Source: Peromyscus leucopus
Taxonomy: Eukaryota; Chordata; Mammalia; Rodentia; Cricetidae
NCBI RefSeq assembly: GCF_004664715.2
Contig: NC_051068.1
Span: 51,563,453 to 51,627,452, forward strand
Length of the DNA stretch: 64,000 nucleotides
Direction: 5' to 3'
Shown here: in pieces, positions 33,012 through 44,979 of the stretch
Layout of the letters: each line of letters begins with the position of its first letter
Position numbering within the stretch: the first letter of the stretch is position 1
The notes under the pieces: generated by a model
The model's input: only the letters and a program-made list of their open reading frames with translations
Told to the model about the DNA's origin: nothing
The model's database searches: none
Made by a program: the position numbers and the translations under genes

Positions 33012-35116
33012 GTTTTGGAAATTTATACATGTTCTTTATGACTGTTTTTGATGTCTGTTCAGTCTGTCAAAAAATTATCCAGCAGTTAGGTAGGAAAAGT
33101 AGTTCAGACCAAAATTTGTGGAGTAATTTAAATTTATTTGACTGGAAAAAAAGAAAGCATCTTCAACAAATGATGCTAACATGTAGAAGATTGCAAATAT
33201 ATCCATATCTATGGCCATGCATGAAACTCAAGTCCAAGTGGACCAAAGATCTCAATGTAAATCAAGTTACACTGAACTTGATAGAAGAGAAAGTAGGAAG
33301 TAGTCTTGAACACATTGGCACAGGAGACAACTTCCTAAATATAATACTAGTAGGACAGACACTGAGAACAACAATTAATAAATGGGACCTCCTGAAATTG
33401 AGAAGCTTTCGTAGGGCAAAGGACAGTCAATAAGACAAAAACTACAGTCTAGGAATGGAAAAAGATCTTCACCAACCCCATATCAGACCGAGGACTGATC
33501 TCCAAGATATATAAAGAATGCAAGAAAGTAGACATCAAAATACCGAACAATCCAATTAAAAATGGGCTACTGAGCTAAACAGAGAATTCTCAACAGAAGA
33601 ATCTCAAATAGCTGACAGATATTAAGGAGTTGCTCAGCATCCCTAGTCATTAGGGAAATGAAATCAAAAGGACTCTGAGATACTATCTTATGCCTGTCAG
33701 AATGACTACGATCAAAACAATGAAGACAGCTTATGTTGGAGAGGATGGGGAGCAAGAAGAACACTCCTCCACTGTTGGTGGGAGTGCAAACTTGTACAGC
33801 CACTATGGAAATCAGCATGTTGGTTTCTCAGAAAATTGGAAATCAATCTACCTCAAGACCCAGCTATAACATTCTTGGGTATATGCCCAAGGAATGCTCA
33901 ATCATACTATGGAGACACATGCTCAAATATGTTCATAGAAGCATTTTTCATAAGAGCCAGAAGCTTGAAACAACCTAAATTCCCCTCAACTGAAGAATAG
34001 CTATAAAAAATGTGGCACATATACACAATGGAATACTACTCAGCAGTAACAAAACAATGACATCATGAAATTTTCAGGCAAACGGATGGAACAAGAAAAA
34101 TATCATCCTGAGTGAGGTAACCCAGACTCAGAAGGACAAACATGGTATGTACTCACTCATAAGTGGATACTAGATGTAAAACAAATGATAACCAGACAAC
34201 AACCCACAGCTCCAGAGAAGCTAGCTAACAAGGAGAACTCTCAGAGGGATATATGGATAGCCCTGGGAAGGGGAAATAGATGAGATCTCCATGAGTAAAC
34301 TAGGGGTAAGGGGGGTGGTAATGGAGGGCAAGGGATGGGGAATGAGAACATAAGGGAATTGGAGGTTCAAGTTGGAACAGGGACAGAGTGGGAGAGCAAG
34401 GAAAGAGATACCATTATAGAGGGAGACATCATGGGAATAGGGAGAAACAGGTTACTAGAGAAGTTCCTAGGAATCCACAAAGATGTCCCCACCTTAGACT
34501 AGTAGCAACAGTGGAAAGGGTGCCTGAACTGGCCTATGCCAGCAATCAGATTGGTGGATACCCTAACTGTCATCATAGAGCCTCCATCCAGTAACTGATA
34601 GAAGCAGATGCAGAGATCCACAACCAAGCACCAGGCTGAGCTCCAGGTGTCCTGCCGAAAAAAAAAAAAAGAGGGATTCTATAATCAAGGGGCATAAAGA
34701 TCATGATGGAGAAATGTACAGAGACAACCCAACCAAAGTAGTGGGAACTCATGAACTGTGGACCAATAGCTGTGGAGCCTCCATGAGACTAGACTAGGCT
34801 GGCCCTCTGCATAGGCAAGACAGTTGTTTAGTTTGACCTGCTTAAGGGGCCCCTGGCAGTGTGATCAGGATCTGTCTCAGATGCATGAGAGGGCTTTTTG
34901 GAGCCCAGTGCTTTGGTTCAGGGGGAGGGCCTTAGACCTGCCTCAACTGAATGTACTGGGTTCTGCTAACTGCCCATGGGAGACCTTGCCTTGGAGGAGG
35001 TGGGAATGGGGAGTGGGTTGGAAGGAAAGGATGGGGGGTAGGAGGAGGGAAGGGAGGGGGGTCTGTGGTTGGTATGTCAAATGAATAGAAAATTTCTTAA
35101 TAATAAAAAAAGAAAA
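33012..35116 (+). mobile_element. 5'-truncated L1, 2.1 kb (ORF2 C-terminal relic and full 3'UTR)
   Basis: The flanks AAACTACTTGACATA (32,997-33,011) and AAACTATTTGACATA (35,117-35,131) agree at 14 of 15 bases, defining the ends. The coding part resembles the C-terminal third of ORF2p, including the LNLIEEKVGS and INKWDLLKLRSF segments near 33,280-33,420, but stops and shifts follow. The 3'UTR runs from about 34,200 to an A-rich tail. The endonuclease and reverse-transcriptase domains are absent. Confidence 0.88.
33029..34190 (+). pseudogene. L1 ORF2p C-terminal relic
   Basis: The longest frame is 33,029-33,433 (134 codons). Later parts continue in other frames, with stops near 33,433, 33,860 and 33,935. 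ORF2p is normally about 1,280 residues with endonuclease, RT and C-terminal domains; only the last part is present, so it cannot mobilise. Confidence 0.75.
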
Positions 35117-35131
35117 AAACTATTTGACATA

Positions 35132-35750
35132 AACACTAACACAAGAAATCTCAGACAGTTTAGTTAGGACAAAGGACATTCTGACCTTCTACTTAGCCAT
35201 GTTGGTCCTATGTTGGTCCAGCAACTTTAAACATTGCTAACATCCACAGTTTAAATATTGGAACAATAAAATCATAGGATAAAAAGAATAATAGAGACAA
35301 GTTGTAGTTGATTCAGTAAAACAATAAGTTAGTTATATGTGAAATGATGAAAGATTTTCTTCCATATCCATATGGGTGAGATAAGTAATAAAATTAAAAA
35401 AAAAAAACGGAGCTAGGGCAGTTGTGAACTTCAAAAAGTAAGACAAGAGTTAGCAACTTTTCATGGAATTTTGAAGCTTCAGTTTCAAACATTATTGCTA
35501 TGATAGTTACAGCACAAATGAACATGTATCTAAGGGCCAAGGGAAGGAGGGAAATATCACGATCACCAGGTCAAGCGATCAGTGTACACTGTGAAACTTG
35601 GGACAAATAATTTATATAGCATACCTATGGGCAGGATGGAGAATTGCAGCATACTGACCTCAGTTGCAAGACTGGAAAAACAAACAAACAAAATAGTCTG
35701 GTTTCTTTTTGTTGGAAATAAAGGACATTTTTTCTTTTGGTTTGTTAGCA
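35132..35750. other. Unassigned sequence
   Basis: Nothing recognised except a short A run at 35,396-35,407. Confidence 0.45.
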
Positions 35751-35751
35751 G

Positions 35752-35754
<3 letters not shown>

Positions 35755-35808
<54 letters not shown>
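35755..35808. repeat. (TG)27 microsatellite
   Basis: Perfect TG run, probably the tail tract of the adjacent SINE. Confidence 0.98.
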
Positions 35809-35810
<2 letters not shown>

Positions 35811-35837
35811 CGTGTTCACTAGTAGTACACACTCGTA

Positions 35838-36148
35838 TATAGTATACATGTGGATGTGGGTACACATGTGTGCTCATGTGGAAACCAGAGGTTGATGTCT
35901 GATGTCTTCCTTAATCCATCTCCAATTTAGATATGGAGAAAGGATCTCTCCCAGGACCTGGCATTTATAAATTGAAGTCAGGTAGTTTGCCTGAAAGCCT
36001 AGTGGTTTTCCAGACAAGTCTCTGTCCCTTGAAGTACTGGAATTGCAACTAGGTGTGACATGAATTTTGACTTGAGTGTGGTGCATAAAAACAAACTCAG
36101 GTGCTTAAGCTTGTGCAGCAAGCACTTTATCCACCATGCCTAGCCCCT
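35838..36148 (-). repeat. B4-type (ID-B1 composite) SINE
   Basis: Minus-strand B4 layout: TG-rich left end, GGAAACCAGAGGTTGATGTC, an internal B1-like part, and GCAAGCACTTTATCCACCAT near the tRNA/ID-like end. Confidence 0.7.
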
Positions 36149-36749
36149 GTCTATCAATAACTTCCCTAGGGGCATGCACATCAAAGGAAATTGTTGCACT
36201 TTTGTCCTCTGCAGTTAATGCAACCCAAATAAGTATTGAAGATATGCTAGTTTAGAATGTAAGAGGAGTATAGTGTACTCCTCTTTAATTGATGTTGAAT
36301 TCTTCCAGGAAAAATCCAACCGTGCTTTGCTAATGCTTCTGTATTTCTCCCAGGCTTCTGAGTGCTATACTGTGTCTCAAATGACCTTGTTTAGATTTTA
36401 CTGGAATTTACGACCTATTTGGTGTCAGGTATAGAATTGTAATATTGAAATAATTTCACAAAAAGAAAATCTTGTATCTTCAGGTAACAGCAGAGCAGAC
36501 TACGCATTTTAAAGCACGCTCCACTTTTATTTGTCTTGGTTCATCTCCTTATTGTTTGGGATCTCACTTCCAGAGGGTAAGAAACCCTGCCACAGCTACT
36601 CAATATAGCAGTTGCTCAACACAGACACTAAACAGCCTGGCATGGCCCAGAATCACAACAGGTTCTACATAGAGTCTTTTAACAGAAATGGATGGTGAAA
36701 GTGTTCAGTACCTATACTGGCACAACTCAGTCTATAGAAAAAGAGTCAT
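36149..36749. other. Unassigned sequence
   Basis: No gene or repeat recognised. Confidence 0.45.
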
Positions 36750-36913
36750 CAAGGACTGAAGCAATTGTGCAGTAGTCAAGGGCTTTTGCTGCTTTTACAG
36801 AGGCCAGTCTTTGAGTCTTAGCACATTTCAACTGGCCTGTAACTCCAGCTCCAGGATTGGGCACCTTTTCTTTCTGTTATTCTTTATGAGGACCATCATT
36901 TTTGCATGGGCAT

Positions 36914-36955
<42 letters not shown>
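36750..36955 (+). repeat. B3-type SINE with (AC)n tail
   Basis: CAGTAGTCAAGGGCTTTTGC, GTAACTCCAGCTCCAGGATT, then (AC)20 at 36,917-36,955, in B3 order. Confidence 0.7.
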
Positions 36956-36957
<2 letters not shown>

Positions 36958-36974
36958 CCAGACAAACAAACGCA

Positions 36975-37205
36975 CAATATTTTATAAAGATTTTTTGTAT
37001 GTGTATGAGTATTTTACCTCCATCTAGGGTTGTTACACTACTTGTAAGTCTGGTGCCTGCAGAGAACAGATAGGGGCAGTGGATGGCCCTTGGAATGGAG
37101 TTACAGAAAGTTGTGAGCTATAGTATAAATGTTGAGAATCTAATTCACGTCACCTGGGAACAGCATAAAATGCTCTTAACAACTGTGCCTTTCTGTAGAC
37201 CCGTA
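36975..37205 (-). repeat. B3-type SINE, tail-to-tail with its neighbour
   Basis: Minus-strand B3: GTATGTGTATGAGTATTTTA, GTCTGGTGCCTGCAGAGAAC, GGAATGGAGTTACAGAAAG, TGCTCTTAACAACTGTGCC. Its tail faces the tail of the plus-strand B3 on its left. Confidence 0.8.
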
Positions 37206-38484
37206 AAATAAAACATAAAAAAAGAATAATCATTATTTTTTCTCAGATGGATTTTTCAAATAAAATAATATTGTTATAAATGAAATGTCCCATGCAGATG
37301 GCAGATGACCACAATATAAACTCTCCCCCCATGTTTGTCGGGGAGGGGGGGGCATGGAGGACTCAGAAGTTGAAATTGGATTTTTTTTATTGGTCTTCAA
37401 GTATTTACCAAGGCAGGATTCTGCATATATCAAGATCTCAAGCTTAGGAATAAACTATTCTAGCTTGTAGCTTGCCAGGATATGTCCTACTACTGCCTCT
37501 CAGGGTGGAGAATTCCCACTGGTTGCTGCACTGGCCTGACACATCTTTGTGGGGAAGCACTTTATCCCAGAACCATCTCCCTAGGCGCCAATGTAGTCCT
37601 TTCTTAAACGTTATTTTCCTTCTTCAAAGGTTGTTTTCTTGTCCAATGGACATGCAAAGTCAAAACACAGGAGTTTCCTTGTAAAAGTCACAGGCTGTAA
37701 ACTGGAGAGTACTGATGCAAAAGAGGTAGACACAATGGTTTCTGGAGAAGGGCAGCAGATGTTAATTTAGTAGGTCAATTGGTTACCACCTGTGACTGCT
37801 GCTGAAAGGCTAACTTGGCCTGACCTCTGATCTGTCTTACCCTTTCTATACTGATCACTAATTTGTTCCTTTCATCCAGGTTTAGTCAAGTTCATCACCA
37901 CCAGGCCCTTAGTCATCTCTAGAGATCAGAATAGATTTGAAGTGCATGACATCTGATATTTAAATCCATAATTAGAAGAAAAAAATATATATCTACTCCT
38001 ACAAAATGTGCAAATGGGATTTATAAAACATGACAAATGAAATGATACTTTAAAAAAAAAAAAAAAGCACATGAAAATAACAGGAGTAAATTTTGAACCA
38101 GGGGGCAGTGCCGGGTCATTAGCTGACAGCTAGTGGAAAGGTCAGTCTGAGCACACCTCCCTTCACTAGGCTAACCGGAGATATCAATCATTACCTGTCT
38201 GGACTGTTTATAAGTTGGTCATATAATATTATGTTTCTCCACTTGTTCACTAGCTGTTTCACTAAAATTCCCTCTTAGTCATTCTATATGTGAATCACGT
38301 TCCTTTTCAAAATGTCTTAAGTATATGAAACAGAAAGACAACGCAACATCCCTCCATGTCTTCGCATGTACGGGCCAAGGCAGCACCCCAAATGTGCAAA
38401 TAGGAATGCTTTTCAGACATTGCCTACATTTATCTCAATACATTTCTGTGACAACTGCCATAAACTAATTTACCTGATTTGCTG
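37206..38484. other. Unassigned sequence
   Basis: No family or exon recognised. It contains a G-rich run (37,340-37,351) and an A run near 38,051. Confidence 0.4.
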
Positions 38485-38760
38485 GTTGGGTTTTGTTAAC
38501 TTGACACTACCTAGATCTTCTCATGACAGAGAATTTTAATTCAGAAAATGCCATCATCATATGTGACCTGTGAGCACATCAGTGGGGCATTTTCCTGGTT
38601 AATTGTTGGTGTGTAAGAGCCCTGTTCACTGTGGGTGGTGCCAGCACTGGGAAGTTGGTCATATGTTATATAAGAATACTGGCTAAATATATTCTATGTT
38701 CCCCAGGTTGGTTTAGTTACCTCAAGAGAGAAGCAAACTAGTACAGTAACTATACTACAT
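38485..38760 (+). repeat. Rodent interspersed repeat, possibly hAT-type
   Basis: TTGTTAACTTGACACTACCT end followed by CACTGTGGGTGGTGCCAGCA; same family and orientation as 3640-4010. Confidence 0.45.
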
Positions 38761-39544
38761 CAGAGAATCAAAAATGGTGTGAGAAACTGATATAAACTGG
38801 TAGCTAAATTTGTGAAGATTTTTGATATATTAAGAAAATCTAGAATTTTTTTAAATTAAATATTAAAACTTTATTCAATTACACTTTCTGTATTTCCCCA
38901 AATCAATTACAATTTTCATTTTATAAGCAACTCAATTTTAAATGTAAATGGAGATTTTTTAATTTGGAAACATTTAGTTTTGTACTATACAGCTTCATAA
39001 ATGCATATAAGAGTGCTTTTGCTATTTTATTCCACCATCACCTAAACTATGCTTTAAGTCAGAAAGTTACTGAGTAAATAATCCAGTAAAGAAAGGATTT
39101 GAACAGCAGTTACTTCCTTGATTATTCTTTAAATAAAAAAGCTGAACAGTGAATATTAAAGCCTTAAGTTTAAATATTGCTATACTCAATCTAATTTTGT
39201 TATTCTCTAATTAAACCCTACAATATAGAAAGGAAACAAAATAATTAAAATAATATACAAAATTAAGTCATTGAATAAATGGGTGATAAATTTGTTTATC
39301 TATATCTTTATGTCAAATGTATACATCAAAATGTATAGATTAACATCAAAATGTATCCATTTACTAGATTTTTTTAAATGTCCAAATATTATAAGACCCA
39401 ACATAAATTTCAAAATATGTGTATGAAATGTTTGTCATACTAGATTGGTGATAAAACAAATATCATAAATGACAGAGTTTTCAATCCTTAAAAATTATGA
39501 TTACAATAGTTGGTCAATACAATATAACTCAATGATATTTTTGT
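38761..39544. other. Unassigned AT-rich sequence
   Basis: Nothing recognised. Confidence 0.45.
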
Positions 39545-39801
39545 AGATGTTCTGTCTCATTTTGTTTGTTTTTTGTTTTTTATTATTTTTTGTTTTTTTG
39601 TCTTTCTGGTCCTTTAATTGCATACTTTGGTTTCTTTTTGTGTCTTTCTGTGGAAATTTGCATGAGATTCTTGTTTTTTGTTTGTTTTGGCTTTTTTTTG
39701 TTCTTGTTTTCTATTGTTTTTATTTAAAGAAAGGGAGGAAAAAAGAACCTAAAGTTGGGTAGGTAGGGAAGTGAGAGGATCTGAGTGGAAATTGAGGAGG
39801 C

Positions 39802-40197
39802 TGTAGCTGGAGTTTCGTTGTGTCCTGGCAGGCTGGCAGTCAGGACAAATCTCTCCCACTCTCATTCCCCAAGTAAACACACAGAGGCTTACATTAACTA
39901 TAACTCCTGGGCCATTAGCTCATACTTATTACTGACTAGCTCTTACACTTAAATTAACCTATAATTCTTATTTATATTTAGCCATGTGGCTTAGTACCTT
40001 TTCTCAGTTCTGGCTTGTCATCTTGCTTCCTCTGTGTCTGGCTGGTGACTCCTGACTCTGCCTTCCTCTTCCCAGAATTCTCCTTGTCTCCTTATCCCAC
40101 CTATACTTCCTGCCTGGCTACTGGCCAATCAGCATTTTATTTGTCAACCAATCAGAGAAATGCATATTCACAGAATACAGAACGACATTCCACACCA
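39802..40197 (+). repeat. Solo LTR, family LTR-A, 396 bp, perfect 6-bp duplication
   Basis: Starts TGTAGCTGGAGTTTCG and ends CACACCA; flanks GGAGGC at 39,796-39,801 and 40,198-40,203 are identical. This is the clearest reference copy of LTR-A in the window. Confidence 0.9.
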
Positions 40198-40203
40198 GGA
40201 GGC

Positions 40204-40350
40204 AAAAACTTGTTCAAAATATATTGTTTGACATTTTTTTTCAGTAAAAATGTGGTTATTTGTTAGAGGAAAATGAAAGAAAAATTCTGAAAAAGTCACC
40301 ATGCATTCAATAATATTCATATTAGCCATAATGAATGTGATCACTGATAG

Positions 40351-40412
<62 letters not shown>

Positions 40413-41043
40413 CATATATATTGTTTGTGTATCTGCACTGCTTCCTCCTACTACTGTCAAAAACTGTTTGTTGTTTCTCTTTGAGGAAAAACTATCTCCA
40501 TTACTTTGCTTTCTATCCTAGTGGGTTATACACTAAAATTCACTCTAATCCACTGAGAGAAAATGGAAGGGAACACAAATCTGCCATTTTAGTTGGAGGG
40601 TAGCAAAGCAGAATCACTATAGAAGATGATATCTCATAAAATTCTAAATCTTGGCAAATGATATCCATCAAACAAACAGGTATGACTTAATACACATGAA
40701 AATTATACCATCTGCCAGTACTTTGCAGTCAGAAAAAAAATAACAGATCCAGAAAATGTTACAACTGTCTTCTCTCTTTTCACCCAAAAATAAAGTTCAA
40801 GTTTTCTTTTAACATTTTTTAATTTCCTTTCTTTCTCTCCCCCCTTCAAATGTCAGGTTTCTTTCCCTTCATCTCCATGTCATAGATTGTTGACTAATTA
40901 TCTGTTTCTTTCTGTGAATATAATATTTGTCTCTTTGAGGTTTAAATTTCCTTGATCAATTAAATGTGATATTCACAAGAGAAAATGACATATTAAAATA
41001 ATTTTTGTTGGAAATACTGTTGGAAAAAACACAATAATTATCA
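40204..41043. other. Unassigned sequence with (CT)29 at 40,352-40,409
   Basis: A long perfect CT run is the only recognised feature. The remainder is AT-rich and unassigned. Confidence 0.5.
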
Positions 41044-41049
41044 TATATA

Positions 41050-41472
41050 TGTGGTGGTAATCTAATTATACTGAAATGTGATTTTGATTGTATCTTAATA
41101 AATAAAGTTGCCCGGGGGTCAGAGCTATTAGAGCCATAGCAAGAGTGTGGCGGTGGTGGCACACGCCTTTAGTCCTAGCATTCCAGAGATAGAAATCCCT
41201 CTGGATCTCTGTGAGTTCAAGGCCACATTGGAAATAGCCAAGCATGGTGGTGACACACTCCTTTAATCCCAGAAAACCAGCCTTTAATCCCAGGGAGTGG
41301 TGATAGAAAGCAAAAAGATATATAAGGCGTGAGGACCAGAAACTAGAAGCATTTTGCTGGTTAAGCTTTCAGGCTTTGGAGCAACACAGTTCAGCTGAGA
41401 GCTATTGGGATGAGGACACAGAAGCTTCCAGTCTGAGGAAACAGGACCAGCTGAGGAACTGGTGAGGTGAGA
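41050..41472 (+). repeat. Left LTR-B arm (plus orientation), U3 and part of R
   Basis: Begins TGTGGTGGTAATC. Carries AATAAATAAAGTTGCC, B1-derived sequence (GGCGGTGGTGGCACACGCC) and a TATA box (AGATATATAAGGCG). It stops at GGTGAGGTGAGA, inside what the 55.4-kb copy shows to be a longer LTR, and is followed at once by pol. It is the reverse complement of the right arm; I count only two mismatches. Confidence 0.88.
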
Positions 41473-41474
41473 CA

Positions 41475-42584
41475 ATAACTGATGATCTTCCAAAGACACC
41501 AATAGCTCTACCTTTAAAATGGTTAACAGACAAGCCTGTATGGGTCCAACAATGGCCTTTAACAACAGAGAAACTCCAGGCTTTAGAAGAGCTGGTAGAA
41601 GAACAGTTAAATGCTCAGCATATTGAAAAATCAAGTAGCCCCTGGAATTCTCCTGTCTTTGTTGTTAAAAAGAAATCTGGCAAATGGAGAAGGGTAACAG
41701 ACCTTAGAGCAATTAACAAAGTAATTCAGCCAATGGGCTCTCTACAATCTGGGATGCCTTTGCCTACTCTGTTACCAAAAGGATGGCCTCTCATAGTTAT
41801 TGATTTAAAAGACTGTTTCTTTTCAATACCCTTACAAGAAAAAGACAAAGAAAGATTTGCTTTTACAGTGCCTACTTATAATAATTCTCAACCGGTTAAA
41901 AGATTTCAATGGAGGGTCCTCCCACAGGGAATGTTGAATAGCCCAACTCTGTGCCAATATTTTGTACAACAGCCATTGGAAGTGATACGTAAAAAAATTC
42001 CTAAATCTATAATTTATCATTATATGGACGATATTTTACTAGCTGACTCAAATGAAGATACTTTAGAAATAATGTTTGAAGAAGTAAAGAAAATTTTGCC
42101 TTGCTGGGGATTACAAATTGCTCCTGAAAAGATACAAAGAGGAGATTCTATTAATTATTTAGGATACAAAATAGAACTACAAAAAATTAGACCCCAAAAG
42201 GTGCAAATTCAGAGAAATAGATTACAGACTCTTAATGACTTTCAAAGATTATTTGGAGACATTTCTCATCTACGAACTACTGTTGGGGTAAAAAATGATG
42301 AACTGACTAATTTGTTCAAAACCTTAGAAGGTGACAAGGACTTAAATACTCCAAGAGAATTATCACCTGAAGCTGAGAAAGAATTAGCCTTGGTAGAAAA
42401 GAAAGTGCATGAAGGGCACGTGGATCGTATTGATCCAAAGCTGGATTGCATTTTGGTTATTTTACAATCTAGGCATTCTCCTACTGGAATATTAATGCAG
42501 AGGGAAGATATTATATTGGAATGGATATTTTTACCAAATAAACCAAATAAAAAATTAAAAACTTATGTGGAAAAAAATCTCTGA
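41475..42584 (+). pseudogene. pol: Retroviral pol, reverse transcriptase (frame 1)
   Basis: Betaretrovirus/IAP-type reverse transcriptase, which copies viral RNA into DNA. The frame is open from the left LTR junction to a stop at 42,582 and shows LPLKWLTDKPVWV near its start, the VIDLKDCFF catalytic-aspartate region, LPQGM (41,919-41,933) and the YMDD active site (42,021-42,032). No start codon belongs to it; in a provirus this part is made by frameshifting from gag-pro. Reading ends early because of a shift at the A7 run 42,571-42,577. Confidence 0.9.
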
Positions 42585-43770
42585 CTTGATTTACAAAGGA
42601 AAACTGAGACTTCGTCAATTAGCAGGCATAGACCCAGCAGAAATTGTCGTACCATTAACTAAGGAGGACATTGAAAAATTATGGATAGAAAGTGAACCTT
42701 GGCAAAGAGCTTGCAGTAATTTTTTGGGAGAAATTAACAGCAAATATCCCAAAAGCAATAGAATTGATCTTATAAAGAGAGCTGATTGGATCTTGCCTCG
42801 AATTGTACGGCAAAAACCCATATCTGGAGTTCGTACATTTTATACAGATGCCAACAAAGAAGGAAAGGCAGGTTACAAATCAGAAAATTTAAGTAAAGTG
42901 GTTCAAAGTCCGTATAATTCAGTTCAAAAATCAGAATTGTATGCTATTCTGTTGGTATTAATAGATTTTTCAGAACCTCTCAACATAGTAACTGACTCTC
43001 AGTATGCTGAAAGAGTGGTGTTACATATTGAGACTGCAGAATTTATCCCTGATGCTTCAGAATTAACTTCATTATTTATTCAATTACAAGATACAATTAG
43101 GAAAAGGAATCATCCTTTATATATAACTCACATTCGATCCCATACTGGTCTGCCAGGCCCTTTAGCACAAGGCAATGATGAGATTGATAAATTATTGATA
43201 GGAAATGTGCTGGAGGCCTCAGAATTTCATAAAAAACATCACATTAATAGTAAAGGTTTAAAAAAGGATTTTTCCATAACCTGGCAACAAGCCAAAGAAA
43301 TAGTAAAGAAATGTCCTACTTGTTCCTTCTACAATCAAACGCCATTACCAGCAGGATGTAACCCAAAGGGTACTCAGAGAAATGAAATCTGGCAGATGGA
43401 TGTGTTTCACTTTGCAGAATTTGGAAAATTAAAATATGTACACCACACTATCGATACTTATTCAGGATTTCAATGGGCAACTGCTTTGAGTTCTGAAAAA
43501 GCTGATTCTGTAATCACTCATTTGCTAGAAGTTATGGCCATCATGGGTATACCTGCACAAATCAAAACTGACAATGCTCCATCATATGTCTCAACTCTAA
43601 AGGATATGCTAAATAAACAGAAATGGGTAACAAAAACCCCCAGAAATAGACTGCATAATGCTCTTCTAACTTTGAATTTTCTGAATGCCAATGAGAAAGG
43701 AACAACAGCTGCAGAGAGTCATTGGATAATAGAAAAAAACTACAGAATTAAATCAGCCTATATACTTTAA
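42565..43770 (+). pseudogene. pol: Retroviral pol, RNase H and integrase (frame 2)
   Basis: Continues pol in another frame. RNase H catalytic acids are present: D (42,847), E (42,934), D (42,994), D (43,177). The integrase zinc-binding HHCC region lies at 43,228-43,323, with CPTC near its end. Integrase core aspartates are at 43,399 and 43,570, but the segment after SYVS (about 43,590) is missing and the third catalytic acid, a glutamate, is not found. A second shift at the A7 run 43,733-43,739 ends the frame. The integrase would therefore be inactive. Confidence 0.9.
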
Positions 43771-43915
43771 GGATGTGCTGACCTCAGAATGGAAACCAGG
43801 GTATGTATTACATTGGGGACGAGGTTTTGCTTTTGTTTCTACAGGAGAAGATAAGCTGTGGGTACCATCAAAATTGATAAAGGTTCGATTTGAACAAGAG
43901 AGACCTCTTAATTAG
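43740..43915 (+). pseudogene. pol: Integrase C-terminal domain (frame 3)
   Basis: The third frame contains WKPGYVLHWGRGFAFVS and LWVPSKLIKVRF, the DNA-binding C-terminal domain seen at the end of betaretroviral integrase, then a stop at 43,913-43,915. It is out of frame with the core. Confidence 0.8.
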
Positions 43916-44273
43916 AGGAGGTGATAGTTCATCAACCAGCATGAACATCCAATTTAAACTAACTGGTATCAATAATACATGCCTTTTCATTTAATCAGAT
44001 AATAACTTGTCAAAAGGAAATATCCCCAAAATTAGTCTTGGGGAAAGGTTTTTGTTTTTGTCTTTTAGGAGAATGAAGGTTAAGGAATTTGAAGAAAACT
44101 GGACAAATGAGACAACTGAAGAAAAGGGACAAATCATCTATCCCAAGAAACAGAGTGAAACGGTGTATGGGTATATATTATCTAAAAAATTTTTATGTCT
44201 TCCTAAATGTTTGTTTCTGCTTTTCTCTAAAGATTTAACACTATTGGTTTTCTAATAGTCCCAGTTCAATTAA
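43916..44273 (+). mobile_element. Post-pol region, unassigned
   Basis: A pyrimidine tract ending TTTTGTCTTTTAG (44,048-44,069) resembles a splice acceptor, as before env in retroviruses. The downstream frame (44,007-44,255, 82 codons) contains two NxT sequons in ENWTNETTEE, but I recognise no Env domain. It could be an env remnant or a joining piece. Confidence 0.4.
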
Positions 44274-44807
44274 AATTTAAAAGCTGATTTTGGAGTTGGA
44301 GAAAATTCAGGAGAAAACATAAAGAAAATTTTTTGGCAAACTTCTATTAATGAACAAAGACCAAAATTAATGATAAAAATAAATGGTGTTTTGTTGTCTG
44401 GTCTGGTAGACACAGGTGCAGACGTTACCATAATTGCACCAGAATTTTGGCATCCAACTTGGCCTCTTCAGGAGGTAAACGTTCAACTGTTAGGAATTGG
44501 GACATTATCTCAGGTGAAACAGAGTGCAAGATGGCTCGAATGTATAGGTCCAGAAGGACAGAGAGGAAAATTAAAACCATATGTGGCTAACATAACTATG
44601 AACCTGTGGGGTCGAGACTTGTTGCAACAATGGGATACTCAGATTAACATCCCTCCAATCTCAGAAACAAATCATAACCTAACACATGTTACTGAGAGAA
44701 ATATTAGAAGATATTATTCTAATGAGTGGTCACCAGCCATCCATATTATACAAGAACAAGGGCAACAGAATGCCCCTTCCTTCTGGAGTATGCAGAAGGT
44801 GTGGTAA
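44274..44807 (+). pseudogene. pro: Retroviral aspartic protease
   Basis: The frame opens at 44,274 and contains the active-site motif LVDTGADVTII (Asp codon at 44,409) and the conserved WGRDLLQQW near its C-terminus. This enzyme cleaves Gag and Pol polyproteins as a dimer. Upstream ADFGVGENSG fits the region before protease in class II viruses. After about IHIIQEQG (44,740-44,763) the frame runs into Gag sequence out of frame, so the join there is a rearrangement. Protease lies downstream of integrase, the reverse of the normal order. Confidence 0.88.
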
Positions 44808-44979
44808 GGGAAAACACTGGACCAACGAATGTAGATCAACAAAGGACAGACAGGGTAATCCTTTGCCTCAGTCTTTGGGAAACTCCCAGAGGGGCCTCAC
44901 GCAGGCCCCCAGTGCAAATCCAGTTCAAACCTTTCCTGCAGCTATAGAGGAAATGCCTGCTCTGGAGAGCGATTAAATA
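44770..44979 (+). pseudogene. gag: Gag nucleocapsid C-terminal zinc knuckle and Gag end
   Basis: The frame contains one CCHC zinc knuckle, CRRCGKGKHWTNEC (44,791-44,832; C-x2-C-x4-H-x4-C), then a proline/glutamine-rich tail typical of the end of class II Gag and a stop at 44,977. Only the last knuckle is present; the first knuckle, capsid and matrix are missing. It begins right at the junction with protease. Confidence 0.85.

Noticed and set aside
35563..35877. Threonine-histidine-rich frames over TG/AC runs here and at 8215, 49,343, 58,824 and 60,539
   Set aside because: They are microsatellite translations.
40301..40603. 100-codon frame with alternating serine-leucine
   Set aside because: Translation of the (CT)29 microsatellite.
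41284..41634. Identical peptides from 41,284-41,634 (minus) and 45,294-45,500 (plus)
   Set aside because: They are the same LTR-B arm read twice because the arms are inverted copies; not a duplicated gene.
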